Notes: generated by a model not told the origin, from the letters alone. DNA of 64,000 bases from Hyaloperonospora brassicae (GCA_947650285.1 CANTFL010000144.1:1-64000), one strand, 5' to 3'; shown: positions 1-10,668, counted from the stretch's first letter. A program made the numbers and translations.

Positions 1-495
1 CGGCGCCGCATCAAACACTTATCGTGGGCGATGCCATCAACACTAACCCGCTCGATGAGCAACAACAGTTGGCTATCCAACGAGAGGAGAGCGCTTAGCG
101 CCGTATGCAGCTTGCTGCAACCCCTGAGGGTCGTCGTGGCTATCTGTTCACACCACTCAATGTGGAAGAGCGTATATGCCAAACGACAGGTCGTTCTTTG
201 GCAACGTGGGCCGTTGGCGCTGATCCAACATCTTCTGATGAGGTGGCGAGTCGACAGGCACTTCGTGAGAGGTACCTGCGAACCCACTTGATGACTCAAA
301 GTCAATACAAGTTGCGACTTGACACGCAAGCACGGGGGTGCACCGGTTCCACCGATGAAGGGTATACCCATCCAATTATTCGCAGGCGAATCTGAGGAGG
401 AAGAAGGCAACGCTTTTGTTCGCTGGGTGCATCGAAAACGACACCTCAGCAGCGTGTTAGCTCTCAGACCAAGAGCCGATGTGTCAGATGTTCGC

Positions 496-3063
496 CTAGA
501 ACGGAAGCTTCGGTATAATTACGCCAAGCTTAAGGCCAGAGGCCAGTTGCGAACTCGCACACGCTATGCTCCGGCTGTGCCGATTGATGTGGGTTTTGGT
601 CAAGCGGTACCCAACTACCCACCTGCCTCCACCCCTATTGGTGGGAAGCGCGCTCGGTCGAGGGATGACCCCTGCCACGATGTTCAAAAAATCAACGGCG
701 TATGGGCAATCCTGCCGAAGGGGTGTCTCAAACTCCCACGAGTTCTCCGACTCCGGGTACCCTCGCCACTTCACCAGATACTGGTATTGACCCTGACGAC
801 GACGTCGTTTCAGGAGTCGCTCCATATAGAACTGGCGGTTCCCTTGATCATCGAGCAGCGTCGGAGGTGGTCGGTATACCGAAGTAGGAGCATGAGAAGG
901 TGCTTCTCGATCTGAGTGGTCTCCGTGAGACATCGGGTAAGACCCAGAGTGCGTTTGACGCGATGCTAGCCCGTGTCCAGGCGTTGGAGTTGAGCCAAGC
1001 TCGGATGGAGGCTCAGCTTGACCTCCTGATACGGATTCAGCAACCGATGGAAAGGCAAACCTACCCGGCGCAAGCGCCTCCAAGTTCACGTGGGACGGAT
1101 CCCGATACGGCTTAAGTAAACCAACGTAGAACACGGGGTGTTTGCGCAGTTTTTGCGGAAGGTTGAGCGTATACGCAAGCCCCTTCTTGGCGACGACCGT
1201 GAATGCTTCAATGAAGCGCGGTCGTAACTTTGTCTTGAAGACGGCAGACACTACATTTGTAGGTAGGTTTTTAACATTGAGTATAACTTGGTCCTCGAAC
1301 TCATAACGTTCAATACAACCTCTGCCTTTAGCATCAGCTTGTTCCTTCTGCTTGTCTTGGCTATCAGCCAGTGCGTCACGCACATGTCGTAAGACATTCA
1401 ATCGCGTTGCGAGAAACTCGCTTACCTGTTTTTGAACAGTAGAAGGGCTGATATCAGCAAGACGATCGGCAACTCCTCCCCCACCAAGCCCTGAACCACG
1501 CAGTGGTAGCGTTAACGGAACGCGAGGGTGTGTGAGACCATTCACATAAAACGGTGTGTAGCCGGTGGAGGCATGCACGGCGTTATTCAACGCAAACTCA
1601 ACGACAGGTAGCATCGAACTCCAACGCTTTGGCGTTTCAGCGCAAAAACTGCGCAAGATGTCACCGACGATGCGATTCATTCGCTCGGTTTGACCATCAG
1701 TCTGCGGATGATCCGCTGTGGACATGTACAAACGTGTGCCGAGCACCTTGAAGATGGACTCCCAAAACTTCCCAGTGAATCGAGGACCTCTATCAGAGAA
1801 AATTGCCAACGGCAAACCGTGTTGTCGAAACACGCGATCGATAAACAGCGTATCTGTACCTTCACCATCAATGGTATCTGGCATTGCTGCTAAATGAGCC
1901 ATCTTGCTCAAACGGTCAACAAAGACCACAATACCCGTATTTCCATACGAATCCTTCGGTAATCCGAACAGGAAGTCCACGCTGATGGACTTCCAACACC
2001 CTTTGGGTATAGGCACGCTAGACAGCGGCGCGGCTGTGTGAGGTGATGGTTTCACCCGTTGACACGTTTCACACGTACGCACATATGTGCTCACCCATTT
2101 GTATAGTTTGGGCCACCAATAGCATTGGCTAACTGAGCCGTAGGTCTTTTCACGACCGAGATGACCACTAAACGCAGTATCATGTGCCTCATAGAGGATC
2201 CGATACTTCAACTCCTCATCATGAGGGACAACGATGCGAGGGGTATCATCCACATCCGTGCTATAGCACAACAGGCCTTGATCGATGGAATATCGATGTA
2301 TCCTCGCACGTAATCGTGCCGACAATTCTATGTCCGAGTCCTTGAACTCCTCGCTCCCTAGAGCACGTAGCAGAGCTACACAGTGTTCATCCTTGGCATA
2401 TGCCGTACGGATTAGGTCAGTGACCGACGACAACAGAGTCGTAACATGAGCAAGCTCATAGTCAGGCCTGCGTGACAACGCATCATCCAAAGCATTCTGC
2501 TTGCCCGGCTTATACTTCACCTCGAAGTTGTACTCGGCAAAGGAGGAAAGCCAACGAGCCATTCTCTGATAGAGGTGAGGCGACTGGGTCGCAGTGCGTA
2601 GTGACGCATGATCTGTATAGATCACAAACGGCTTAGAGTAAAGCAGATGAACTCTGAATTTGACGAGAGCATACTTCATTGCAAGTAGCTCTTTTTCATG
2701 AACAGGATATTTATTTTCTGCAGCCTTCAGCTGCCGGGACTCAAACGCAATGACGCGTTCCTGTCCATCAGAATCTGTCTGTAACAAGGCGCTGCCTATG
2801 GCAAAGTGAGACGCGTCACAGACGACACTGACAGATCGATCAGGATCAGGCAAAGCCAACATTGGCGCATGAAGGAGACTCTCCTTTACTGCTTGAAAAG
2901 CATCATGCTCGGTGCTAGTCAAGCACCATTCCACATCTTTTTTTACAGAGATTGGATAATGTCCGAGCCATATCTGCGTAATTCGCACTGTAGTTGTGCA
3001 AGCAATTGGAAAGGCCAAGCAACTTACGTAAGTCCTTTTGATTCTTAGGAACCGGCCAATCAA
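496..3063 (-). CDS. pol: Element B RNase H, integrase and chromodomain
   Basis: A single open frame of 855 codons. Order: RNase H (VVCDASHFAIGSALL; FVIYTDHASLRTA; KQNALDDALSRRPDYE); integrase HHCC zinc finger (H-x-H then CETCQ); integrase DDE core (ISVDFLFGLPK, FSDRGPRFTGKFW, and the glutamate in TDGQTERMNR); a GPY/F-like module; and near 690-880 a chromodomain (FYMERLLKRRR, YQYLVKWRGYPESENSWE). A chromodomain on integrase typically steers insertion to marked chromatin. The N-terminal residues of the open frame belong to the RT-RNase H join; there is no independent start. Residues after the chromodomain are probably read-through of the 3' UTR. Confidence 0.92.
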   Translation of the reverse strand: MIGRFLRIKRTYVSCLAFPIACTTTVRITQIWLGHYPISVKKDVEWCLTSTEHDAFQAVKESLLHAPMLALPDPDRSVSVVCDASHFAIGSALLQTDSDGQERVIAFESRQLKAAENKYPVHEKELLAMKYALVKFRVHLLYSKPFVIYTDHASLRTATQSPHLYQRMARWLSSFAEYNFEVKYKPGKQNALDDALSRRPDYELAHVTTLLSSVTDLIRTAYAKDEHCVALLRALGSEEFKDSDIELSARLRARIHRYSIDQGLLCYSTDVDDTPRIVVPHDEELKYRILYEAHDTAFSGHLGREKTYGSVSQCYWWPKLYKWVSTYVRTCETCQRVKPSPHTAAPLSSVPIPKGCWKSISVDFLFGLPKDSYGNTGIVVFVDRLSKMAHLAAMPDTIDGEGTDTLFIDRVFRQHGLPLAIFSDRGPRFTGKFWESIFKVLGTRLYMSTADHPQTDGQTERMNRIVGDILRSFCAETPKRWSSMLPVVEFALNNAVHASTGYTPFYVNGLTHPRVPLTLPLRGSGLGGGGVADRLADISPSTVQKQVSEFLATRLNVLRHVRDALADSQDKQKEQADAKGRGCIERYEFEDQVILNVKNLPTNVVSAVFKTKLRPRFIEAFTVVAKKGLAYTLNLPQKLRKHPVFYVGLLKPYRDPSHVNLEALAPGRFAFPSVAESVSGGQAEPPSELGSTPTPGHGLASRQTHSGSYPMSHGDHSDREAPSHAPTSVYRPPPTLLDDQGNRQFYMERLLKRRRRQGQYQYLVKWRGYPESENSWEFETPLRQDCPYAVDFLNIVAGVIPRPSALPTNRGGGRWVVGYRLTKTHINRHSRSIACASSQLASGLKLGVIIPKLPF
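900..1115 (+). CDS. Short antisense coiled-coil ORF opposite the integrase-chromodomain linker of B
   Basis: Plus-strand frame, antisense to pol of B, with heptad-like leucines (ARVQALELSQARMEAQLDLL) and a stop at 1113-1115. The stop falls over the same pol segment (GLLKPY after the GPY/F module) where the longer antisense frame of element A ends (RLRSYC), and the last residues are alike (TDPDTA here, RTDSTT in A). It may be the C-terminal part of an antisense gene whose 5' part is broken or different in B. Constraint from the sense pol frame could also produce the similarity, so confidence is low. Confidence 0.3.
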   Translation: MLLDLSGLRETSGKTQSAFDAMLARVQALELSQARMEAQLDLLIRIQQPMERQTYPAQAPPSSRGTDPDTA

Positions 3064-3975
3064 CTATGGCTTTTAACTTAGCGGGATCCGCTCTAAGATC
3101 TCGCTTACCAATAAAGCACCTTAAAAAGGAATCTCTTCTGCACCAAAGATGCACTTAGATGCGTTGGCATACAACTTATTTGTGCGCATGCACTAGAGCC
3201 CCGCTCGTATATGGTCAATGTGATTGTCCACATCTGACCGACCGTTCATGGCACGACTGTGGACAAAGATGTCATCAAAGTGTGTCTGTGCATATACTCG
3301 GTGAGGTCTAAACAATTGTGTCACAAGACGATTGAATGTAGCCGGGGCATTTGATAATTCTTGAGGTATAACAAGCCACTCCCAGAGCATTCCGCTTGGA
3401 GTGCTGACTGCTGTCAGCGAAATATCGCTTTCTCGCATGAGAAGCTGGTAATAACCATCGACTAAGTCGAGCGCAATGTACATTGTACATCCCACCATAT
3501 TGTTCTGAAGAACATCCTTCCTCGGAATTGGTGTCTGAGCCGGGATGGTGGCCGCATTAAGCTTATTGTAAGCATGAACAATGCGCCACTTCCCATTGGG
3601 CTTTTTGACACAGAAGGTCGGTGTGGAATGGGAAGATTTGCTCTCACGTACCATTCCTGCCGCGTGCTTTGCACGAAAGAAGTCGTCAATGACGTCACAC
3701 TGTTCCTTCAGTAAAGGCCACTGCCGTGTTACGCAGTATTTAGTTCCAGGAACCAAGTCAATTTCATGACGTACACCTCTATCGGGAGGCAAGACGGACG
3801 GTGGATTGTGACACATCACGTCCTGAAATTCCTTTACCAAAGGATAGAACGGATCAATAGGGTCCTTAAGGATCGAAGATCTACTACGGGCATCCAATGC
3901 CGCCTTTGTGTCCTCAAGGATTGACTCGTCCAATAATGAGGATGAGTTCAGCTCAATATCCGGCCGTATGACCAC
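2915..3975 (-). pseudogene. pol: Element B reverse transcriptase
   Basis: Copies element RNA into DNA. The order of RT motifs is clear: [20 protein letters not shown], then [13 protein letters not shown], then [20 protein letters not shown], then [11 protein letters not shown] at the catalytic Y-x-D-D position (tyrosine replaced by histidine), and the thumb KLYANASKCIFG with AIVDWPVPKNQKDLRKLLGL. The frame is interrupted by a stop near 3193 and changes frame near 3060-3150 before RNase H. The linker to protease is divergent. Identity is certain; activity is doubtful because of the stop and the changed active-site tyrosine. Confidence 0.88.
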
Positions 3976-4005
3976 TAACTCGGATAGTTCTCCTGCCTGT
4001 AAGGC

Positions 4006-4491
4006 TTAACTAAATTCGCCGTCAGACATTTCGTCTAGTTCAAAGAGAGTATCCAAGGATGGAAGAGTATCAAGACTAATATTGCCATCAATCTGGCCAG
4101 TCAATCCATTGACAAGTGTATATAGTGTATTATTACTATTATCACTTCGTGACTTCTTAGACGTTGGACGCTTAACAGTTGCCACCCTACGCTGAGATTG
4201 TTTCCTCAACGAAACCTTACGCCTCCTAGAGACCGGGAAAGTAGGTTCCCCGTGAGTGCTATTCATCTTAGCACGCTCTGTACGAGAGCTCATGTCTTGA
4301 ACGACATCTGGTGAAGTATTGCGTAACTCGAACACTTCACCCAGTGGATTTACACGTACCACTTTACGTACAGCATTCGGGCCTAGCCCTGAATACTCTG
4401 GCTTCTTGCCATCAATGTCATTACAGACATTCAGTGAGGTGCCACCTCGGCCGCCCTCACTCGGTTTAATTTCACGTGCCACCCCACTCAC
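4006..4491 (-). pseudogene. Element B protease-RT linker
   Basis: An open minus-strand stretch of 161 codons between protease and RT with a Lys/Arg/Ser-rich middle (RRRKVSLRKQSQRRVATVK). I recognise no domain. Elements A and C have a similarly long, poorly conserved spacer at this place, so it is probably the linker of the Pol polyprotein rather than a gene of its own. Confidence 0.45.
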
Positions 4492-4527
4492 ATCAGAGTA
4501 ATTACAATCTTGATGTCTCGGCCCTAG

Positions 4528-5202
4528 TCAAATCATGCCTGCATCATGCAGTGACTCAGTATCACAACGACTATCACTCAATTGAGTATAATCACCTTCA
4601 CATACGGTGAAAGAGCTCCGCTCAATATGGATGTCATTGACATTGGAGTTGATTAACTCTGACATACCAATGTCCAGCACATTGGCATCTTCCGTCAATG
4701 GCTCTCGCCAATAGCGCTTTTGTTGCCTAGCAAAGGTGGGTTCATGAATCTCCAAATCTTCGCTAGGAACACTGCGCGTGGCGCCTAAGATCTTAGACAT
4801 CCAATCAATCCATGGCTCATGGCGTTCAAGCCAAGCCATACCCAGGATGAGATCGTATCTCGAATCCAAATCGATGACAAGACAGCGTTCAATGCTGTCA
4901 AAGTCCGAAAACTTCACACCTAAGTTCAACGGAACTTTAGGCACCGTGACGCGACTACCAGTCGCTAAACGAACGGTGATTGAATCACGTTCATGCGCTT
5001 TGAGCGCTTCAGCGTATCGCTGACTTCCCTCAAGGGAACGACGTCGAGCATAATCATAATTGCATGATGCTTCGGAGTCGATTAGGATCGACCAATGCTT
5101 CTCAAAGCCTTTAATCTTCGCCTCGGCGACTAACAATCCAGGCTTGAATCCACGCTCTGTGCTGGTGGGCACATAGCTCGGTGGGGCTAAGCCCTGATTC
5201 AC
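4528..5202 (-). CDS. pro: Element B retroviral-type aspartic protease domain
   Basis: Open frame between the zinc knuckle and the RT of element B. It carries an aspartic-protease-like core: ILIDSEASCN at the place of the usual D-S/T-G-A active site, then ITVRLATGSRV, and DLILGMAWLERHEPWIDW, which matches the conserved ILG-W-L flap/end region of Ty3 proteases. The glycine of the active-site triad is replaced (DSEAS), so this copy is probably catalytically impaired. It would cleave the Gag-Pol polyprotein. The first methionine is not a real start; the domain would be read as part of Gag-Pol. Confidence 0.75.
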   Translation of the reverse strand: MNQGLAPPSYVPTSTERGFKPGLLVAEAKIKGFEKHWSILIDSEASCNYDYARRRSLEGSQRYAEALKAHERDSITVRLATGSRVTVPKVPLNLGVKFSDFDSIERCLVIDLDSRYDLILGMAWLERHEPWIDWMSKILGATRSVPSEDLEIHEPTFARQQKRYWREPLTEDANVLDIGMSELINSNVNDIHIERSSFTVCEGDYTQLSDSRCDTESLHDAGMI

Positions 5203-5339
5203 TCTACCTCGTAGAGAAGTGACAGAACCCAGTTCTACACCAGTGGGGCACCCCGCGCCTACTGGGTATCGACGTTTCCCCGTGCCATACCAGGTTTCTG
5301 GTTGTGGCTGGGGTTTCGACCCATAGGATTCTGTCGTTG

Positions 5340-6205
5340 CTTACGCAAAGGACAAGTGTGACGCAAGTGTTTAGTGCTTCCGCACATATAACAGCGTTTC
5401 ACTTCCTGTCGTTGCTCTGCAACATGAAGCTTCGCTTCACCTTCATCTTCAGATGGCTGAGATCCATCGGTTCTGGCTTACAATAAGCCGAGGTTCTCGC
5501 AGAGGTTGCCCTCGCAAAGCTTGGGTTGTACTTATTCCAAGCCGACTTGAAGTTGTGCTCAGAATTTTGAGCGATGCTAACAGCCTCCTCAAAAGTAGAG
5601 GGATGGACTCGAAACACCTCGGTCCTGGCAGCGCCGGTGCGGAGACCTTCCATAAAGACTGTCACGCAGACAGTCTCAGGGAGAGGGTCAGACTGCATAG
5701 AAGCCATCAGAGTTCTCAACTCCTGGGCATAGTTCGCTAGCTCATTCTTACTCTGAAGGGTAGACAAGAAGCGTGAATGCACGCGATAATACTGGTTAGG
5801 CGGCGAGAAAACTCGCAAAAGGTCTAACTTGAGCGAATCCCATGTGGGAAACGCCAAGTCGACCGACGTGCCACACGTCAGAGACCACTCTCTAGCTCTT
5901 CCATCGAGCTTAAAGATAGCCAGCGAGACCCGCTGATACTCCAGTGAGATAAGGCCAGAGCTCATGGCCACATCAATCTCACGTATCCAGAGATTGAGAT
6001 TTTTCCTCTACTTCCCAGAGTAATGTTTGACGTCCACCCGAAGAGGACACGGCTTAGCCTCTTCATCTGGCATCGCCACATAGCGTGTTAGCATATCCGA
6101 CGCTGCTTGGTTTTGAACCTGCCTTAAAACGGCCGTTTTATACTGCATGAAGTTCTCGACACGCGCATTGAGCACTTCGGGACCTTGTGCAGCTAAACTC
6201 CACAT
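5340..6205 (-). pseudogene. gag: Element B gag (capsid and CCHC zinc knuckle), broken
   Basis: The structural protein of the retrotransposon particle. A first open stretch (6205-6008) ends in an in-frame TAG, and the same frame resumes with residues NLNLWIREID, so this looks like a single nonsense change. The central part has the Retrotrans_gag pattern (WDSLKLDLLRVF; NYAQELRTLMASM; FMEGLRTGAARTEVF). The CX2CX4HX4C zinc knuckle (CYMCGSTKHLRHTC, about 5345-5400) follows in another frame after a frameshift near 5400. Homology of the parts is clear; the exact start is uncertain. Confidence 0.8.
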
Positions 6206-6335
6206 ACTCAGGCGCTACAAACGAGTTCAGCTTATCAATCGCTACTTTTTGAGCCTCGGAGTGGGTGTGGATTGCTCCATCCTCACAGAGGATCAGTCGT
6301 AACGACTCAGGCGTAGATTGACTACGAGTGCTAAA

Positions 6336-6870
6336 AAGCGTAGCGGAGCTACACAGCTCCTTCAGTCATAGGAAGGCTTAACGCCCTTACGATCAACTAT
6401 GGTAATACAAACCCGACTCAAAGATTCAACAGCTCCGATAACTAATCTTCGGTTAAAGTAATCCGCCTCAAAGAGTTAACAAGCTAAGAGACATTACGGT
6501 CCCTGTTCCAGGGGGACCAAACGATTCAAAGGATCAAACGTACTAAGTGAACAAAGAGTAGCTGCCTTAACAAGGCGTTGCTACTTCCTTACGATCGCAA
6601 GACGCCTCAGAGAGGCACGTGTATTTTGTTGATCAAATGGGAACTGAATTTTATTTCTTCTTTTAACCTAAAAGAACACCTTAGAACAAAGTGATTGACC
6701 TACTCACTAATGTCCTAGAAAACCTTTTAGAAGATCTTGTAAGCAATGGTTGACAGACATCAGTCTTCAACAATTGATACTTGTGTTCTAATATTTCTTT
6801 AAAGGGGATCCCATCCCTTGTGTGTACCACACCTATTGTCGACTACCAGTCGACGTGTAACCCCGTTACA
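6336..6870 (-). repeat. 5' LTR of element B (inner boundary approximate)
   Basis: Non-coding stretch between the gag start of B and the copia slice. The outer edge is clear: the reverse complement of 6861-6870 reads TGTAACGGGG, the same LTR terminus as in the A family. The inner edge near 6336 is a guess from a possible CA end; no matching second LTR is in the window to fix it. Confidence 0.5.
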
Positions 6871-6955
6871 CATCTCGTTTGTTACTGACATAAGAGTGCG
6901 ATTAATCCCTTCAGACAACAATTCGCCGTCACCAGTTTGGCGTTTAAACGACTTG
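6871..6955 (-). mobile_element. 85-bp slice of Ty1/copia element stranded between B and A
   Basis: Read on the minus strand this slice gives an open frame (KRQTGDGELLSEGINRTLMS) that joins in frame to the copia sequence at 14860 when element A and one ACTTG copy are removed. It is therefore the continuation of the copia element at 14860-17340, cut on one side by A and on the other by the LTR of B. Confidence 0.7.
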
Positions 6956-7345
6956 TGTAACGGGGCAGCCCGTTACATGGATTTGTCACTTTAAAGAAAG
7001 TGACAATAAAGAATATTAAGTTGAATATTCTTAAAACAATATCACCAAAGTGGTGATATTGAAAGGTCGACCAAAGATTCTGTTCATTGGTTGATATCAT
7101 GATGATATCAACCCACCAATCGCCGCAAGACGCGCGCAATGAGTGGTGACGAGACGTCACCATACACTCAGTTATATTAGCATAATTAAGTTAAGTCAAA
7201 CAGAGAGACAGTAGTCAAAAGACTTAATTATATTAATATAAGAGTTCTGCTTTTACCTTACCTACGCTTCCTCGCTCGCCTTGTGTACGTCTGTCGGGGC
7301 ACCGATACCCTTGCGTTAAGTTACGCAAGGGTGTGCCCCGTTACA
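6956..7345 (+). repeat. 5' LTR of element A (390 bp)
   Basis: Starts TGTAACGGGG and ends CCCCGTTACA, so the LTR has 10-bp terminal inverted repeats, much longer than the usual TG/CA. It nearly matches the 3' LTR (14469-14859) and the solo LTR (17395-17785). Inside are perfect hairpins at 6956-6977, 6983-7006, 7011-7030, 7037-7061, 7090-7112, 7145-7161 and 7308-7331. Promoter and polyadenylation signals should lie here, but I cannot place them. Confidence 0.95.
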
Positions 7346-7347
7346 CC

Positions 7348-7365
7348 TGGTAGCACTTCGTATTC
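7348..7365 (+). promoter_or_regulatory. Candidate primer-binding site of element A
   Basis: Two bases after the 5' LTR the sequence begins TGGTAGCACTTCGTA. A TGG start is expected for a site pairing with a tRNA 3' CCA end. The same place in C (TGGTAGCTCTTTGTAG on its sense strand) and in D is alike, supporting function. I cannot name the tRNA. Confidence 0.45.
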
Positions 7366-7389
7366 CTTCCAAGGACCACAACATCCAAC

Positions 7390-8451
7390 ATGTTCATGTT
7401 GGATGAAGAAGACACCTTTCGCACCACGCGTGAAGGGTTTGACCATTTGAGTGACATCGAATGGGGTGCGGTAGAACGAATAAGTTCTACCGTAGGCGAG
7501 CTCGCCATTAGCGCCATGTTGGAGTCTCTTGACAGAGGCCAACAGCATGCCGCTATAGCCAAGTTCATTCAAAATGAACTTGTCGCCGAAAAGGGAGAAA
7601 GTATCCTTGCTTTACCAGCAAGGTTCTCAACAGGCCGACAGTTGAGAGAACTCGGTGCTTAATAAACAGAGCTGTTGAGACAGCAGCAATTCCATGCTGC
7701 TGTGGGCGGGACGGCGCATGCGTGTCGTCCCGAGGTCATGAAAGTTGACATCTCCAAGTACAGTGGGGTCCCGGAGGACTCCCTGTTGTTGTGGTTTGTC
7801 GAACTCGAAAGAGCCCTAAGGGCTCGTTGCGTCGAAGATGAGCAAATGAAACTCACATTTGCTCAGACCCACTTGTCAGGGCGTGCCAAAACTTGGTCCC
7901 TGGGGCTCGAGAGTAGCGACCCACATGTGTTTGGGTCGCTAGAGGACTTCAAGTCCCGGCTCAGACAAACGTTTGAGCCGCCACGGGCTGAGTTCAGGGC
8001 TCGTTCAGAGCTCCTGAAACTCAAGCAGGGTAAGCGTGATGTGCACGCTTACGCACAACATATACGACTCCTCGCGAGTAGTATAACTGCTAACCCAGTT
8101 CATGAACACACGTTGATCACGGTGTTCATGCAAGGGCTCGCAGAAGGGCCCGTCAGGAGCCACCTGTTCCGCCTCGAGCTGAATACGCTGGAAGATGCGA
8201 TATCAGCCGCGGAACAGGAAGACTTTAGCATGAGACAGGCTCATGCTAGCTTAAACTCTTATCGTCCACCGAGACGACAAGAGATCGGAGGTCCGGAACC
8301 AATGGACCTCTGCTATGTTGAGAGCGAGAGACCTCGCTCTACAAACAACAAGCGATTGGAGTGGTGCAATCGCTGTCAGAAGTTAGGGCACTACGCATAT
8401 GAGTGTAGTGCTCCACGCCCAGTACCAAACAGTACTGAGCGAAATGAATGA
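7390..8451 (+). pseudogene. gag: Element A gag with CCHC zinc knuckle, two consecutive stops
   Basis: Particle structural protein. It opens MFMLDEED and runs in one frame to 8451 except for a double stop (TAA TAA, 7660-7665). The C and D copies have the same N-terminus (C: MLGDVEGDSFHGTRESYSYL). The core shows FKSRLRQTFEPPRAEFRARS, VHAYAQHIRLLASS and FMQGLAEGPVRSHLF, typical of Retrotrans_gag. The zinc knuckle CNRCQKLGHYAYEC (CX2CX4HX4C) is near the end. The stop at 8449-8451 overlaps the first codon of the protease frame (8448), a -1 relation, as if pol were reached by frameshifting or reinitiation at ATGA. Confidence 0.85.
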
Positions 8452-9311
8452 CCATTTTCCAGAAAGGGCAATGGGCGTGGGTCCAGCGCTGTTGCGAAGC
8501 CGCAACAGCGAGACGGACCATAAAAAAATGGTCGGGGTCAGTAGGGGCGGAGCGCCCTACTGATCCAGCAACCTCAAGAGAATTTGCAAATCTCTTGACG
8601 AAAGTTGCTCCAGAAACACAATCATTGTGTGTCTCTGCACCTGGTGATGACGTTTCGCTCATCACCTTGAAGTTGGAAGCGTTAAATGATTTGTCGCTTC
8701 GTGCCCTAGTAGACTGTGGGGCGTCGAACTACATTGTTCGTCGCCATTCACTAGAGGGTCGTAGACTCAAGTTCGTTGAGCGCGACATTCCCCTCACGAG
8801 GATGACGGTGCGCCTTGCAACAGGCGCATCAATTACCGGTGAGAAACGTATAGTAGGAATCCACTACACGTTAGAGGGCTAACAGTACGATGATGATTTC
8901 ATCGTACTAGATCTGGATGACAAATTTGATGTCATCCTGGGATTACCTTGGCTCAGAAAGTACGAGCCAAGGGTGAGCTGGCAGCATCGATCCGTGAAGA
9001 TGCCTGCCGCTTGTTCATCAGATGGCCATCTGATGAACATCTTGGAGCGTCCACAAGCGTGTGGATGTTCTGCGAGTGAGTGCGATGGCCTCACTTGCGG
9101 TACGGCCGTTAGCACGACTGCACAAGATCACAGTGTAGTTGATCACTACACATTGGAGCAAGCTCCCGGCGGCTGTACAGAAGTACAGGCTGCGCCGAAG
9201 GTCCACCACTCGAATAAGTCGAGTGGACCGGGACATGGATGCATGCCTCGCGGGCAGCATCTTAGAGAAAAAGAAACCGGTTGCCCACAAGCGGCAATAT
9301 ATAATTCCTAG
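8448..9311 (+). pseudogene. pro: Element A aspartic protease
   Basis: Frame -1 relative to gag. Active-site-like segment LRALVDCGASNYIVRRHSL (D-C-G-A in place of D-S/T-G-A), followed by MTVRLATGASITGEKR and, after a stop at 8880-8882, FDVILGLPWLRKYEPRVSWQ. It matches the protease of B and the remnants in C (27620-27988) and D (20286-20615). Beyond about 9040 the frame is a long variable linker with Cys and His residues that changes frame near 9300. It would process the Gag-Pol polyprotein; this copy is broken. Confidence 0.8.
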
Positions 9312-9473
9312 GTCGACTGGAGAGTCGACCGTAGAGGATCGGTTCCTGACTGTGGTTGCACAGCCACAGTCAGAAGACGTCGAGGGAATAAGTCCCCACG
9401 TGCTTGAGAAAGGAATTCCTCAAGAGTCACTTGCACCGGATCAAGCGTAGGCGCTTATACGCTTGATCTGAAT

Positions 9474-10668
9474 GTGCCTCCGAAGTTTACTTCGGAGATA
9501 ACTCAATTGCCAACGCTAGAGACGAAACGGTTCTTGCGTGATCTGCGTGGTGGCAAAGTCAAGCAGATCTGCATACTCGTCACAGAGGATGAATATGTGG
9601 CCGATATTCGGTCGGCCACAGTATTTGCTGAGAACGAACGGGTTCTCACCAGCTCATCGATGGACGAAAGTATCCTCGATGAGAAGACTCGGATTGAGCG
9701 ATACACGTCTCAATCCTGGGAGTCACTACAGGCAAATCCCTTGTATAAGGATTTGATCGAATTGATGGATGTGTTCCCTGAATCCGTACCTTGCGAGTTG
9801 CCTAAGGACAAGGGCACTCGACACGAGATCGAGCTCAAACCGGACTCGAAGTACTGTGTCATGAAGCAGTGGCCACTTCCTCGTGAACAAGTACTAGCGA
9901 TCGACAAGTTCTTTGCCGATCGCTTAGCAGCGGACCATGTGAGGGAATCAACATCCCATCACAGCTCTCCTACCTTCTGTGTGCGAAAGGCCACATAAGA
10001 ATTGCGGATAGTGCACGCATTCAACAAGTTGAATACTGCAACGGTACCGGCTCAGACGCCGATATCAAGGAAGTACGTGATCATTGATGGTGTGTCAAAG
10101 AGTACCATCCTCTCGTCCATAGATAGGATGGATGGCTTCTATCAGATCCTCATGCGTGAACGGGACATCCCGTACACAGCAGTGAGCACCCCCAGCGGGA
10201 TGCTGCGGGAGTGGCTAGTGAGGCTAGAAGGGCTGAGTATTGCCACTTCAACATTTAGTAGATGTGTAACTCTGGTTGACACCAGTGCGGGATTTAGCGC
10301 CGAGTTACTTTGACGATGTGTTCGTTCATAGCCGGGCTATGGACGGAAAGACGGACGTTGAAGTCCCCAGAGCACACGTTCGTCAGGTAGTTCAACTTAT
10401 GGGCAAGCATAAGTTGTACGCCAACCTCAAGAAGTGTATATTAGCGGCTAGCAAAATACCGCTTCTTGGGTGCATCGTGGGTAAACTCGGCGTAGGCACT
10501 GATTTCGAAATTATCAAGGCAATCATCGACTGGCACGGGCCAGTCGATGTCAAGGGACTAAGGAAGTTCCTTGGTCTTGCGGCATACTTGCACAAGTACT
10601 CGCGCAACTACGCCGAGATGACTGTTCATCTTTCTTGTCTGCTCAAGAATAATGTCAAGGGGTCATAG
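9474..10668 (+). pseudogene. pol: Element A reverse transcriptase
   Basis: RT motifs in order: PTFCVRKAT, stop at 9996-9998, then LRIVHAFNKLNTATVPAQTP, SIDRMDGFYQILMRERD, TPSGMLREWLVRLEGLS, a frame change near 10270-10310, and the catalytic YFDDVFVHSRAM, then YANLKKCILAASKIPLLGC and VDVKGLRKFLGLAAYLHKY. The Y-F-D-D active site is intact. The stop at 10666 separates the thumb from RNase H. Family assignment is certain; this copy is not translatable as one protein. Confidence 0.9.

Larger units (their letters stand above)
1..6870 (-). mobile_element. Element B: Ty3/gypsy LTR retrotransposon with chromodomain, truncated by window edge
   Basis: Reading the minus strand from 6870 down: an LTR beginning TGTAACGGGG, then gag, aspartic protease, reverse transcriptase, RNase H, integrase and chromodomain, which is the Ty3/gypsy order. 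The 3' LTR would lie beyond position 1. The frame is broken by a stop in gag (about 6008) and by frame changes between gag, protease and RT, but the RNase H-integrase-chromodomain reading frame is open for 855 codons, so the copy is fairly young. It differs clearly in sequence from the A/C/D family. At its upstream edge it abuts an 85-bp slice of copia sequence (6871-6955), so B probably inserted into that copia element. Its target-site duplication cannot be tested because the other end is outside the window. Confidence 0.9.
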
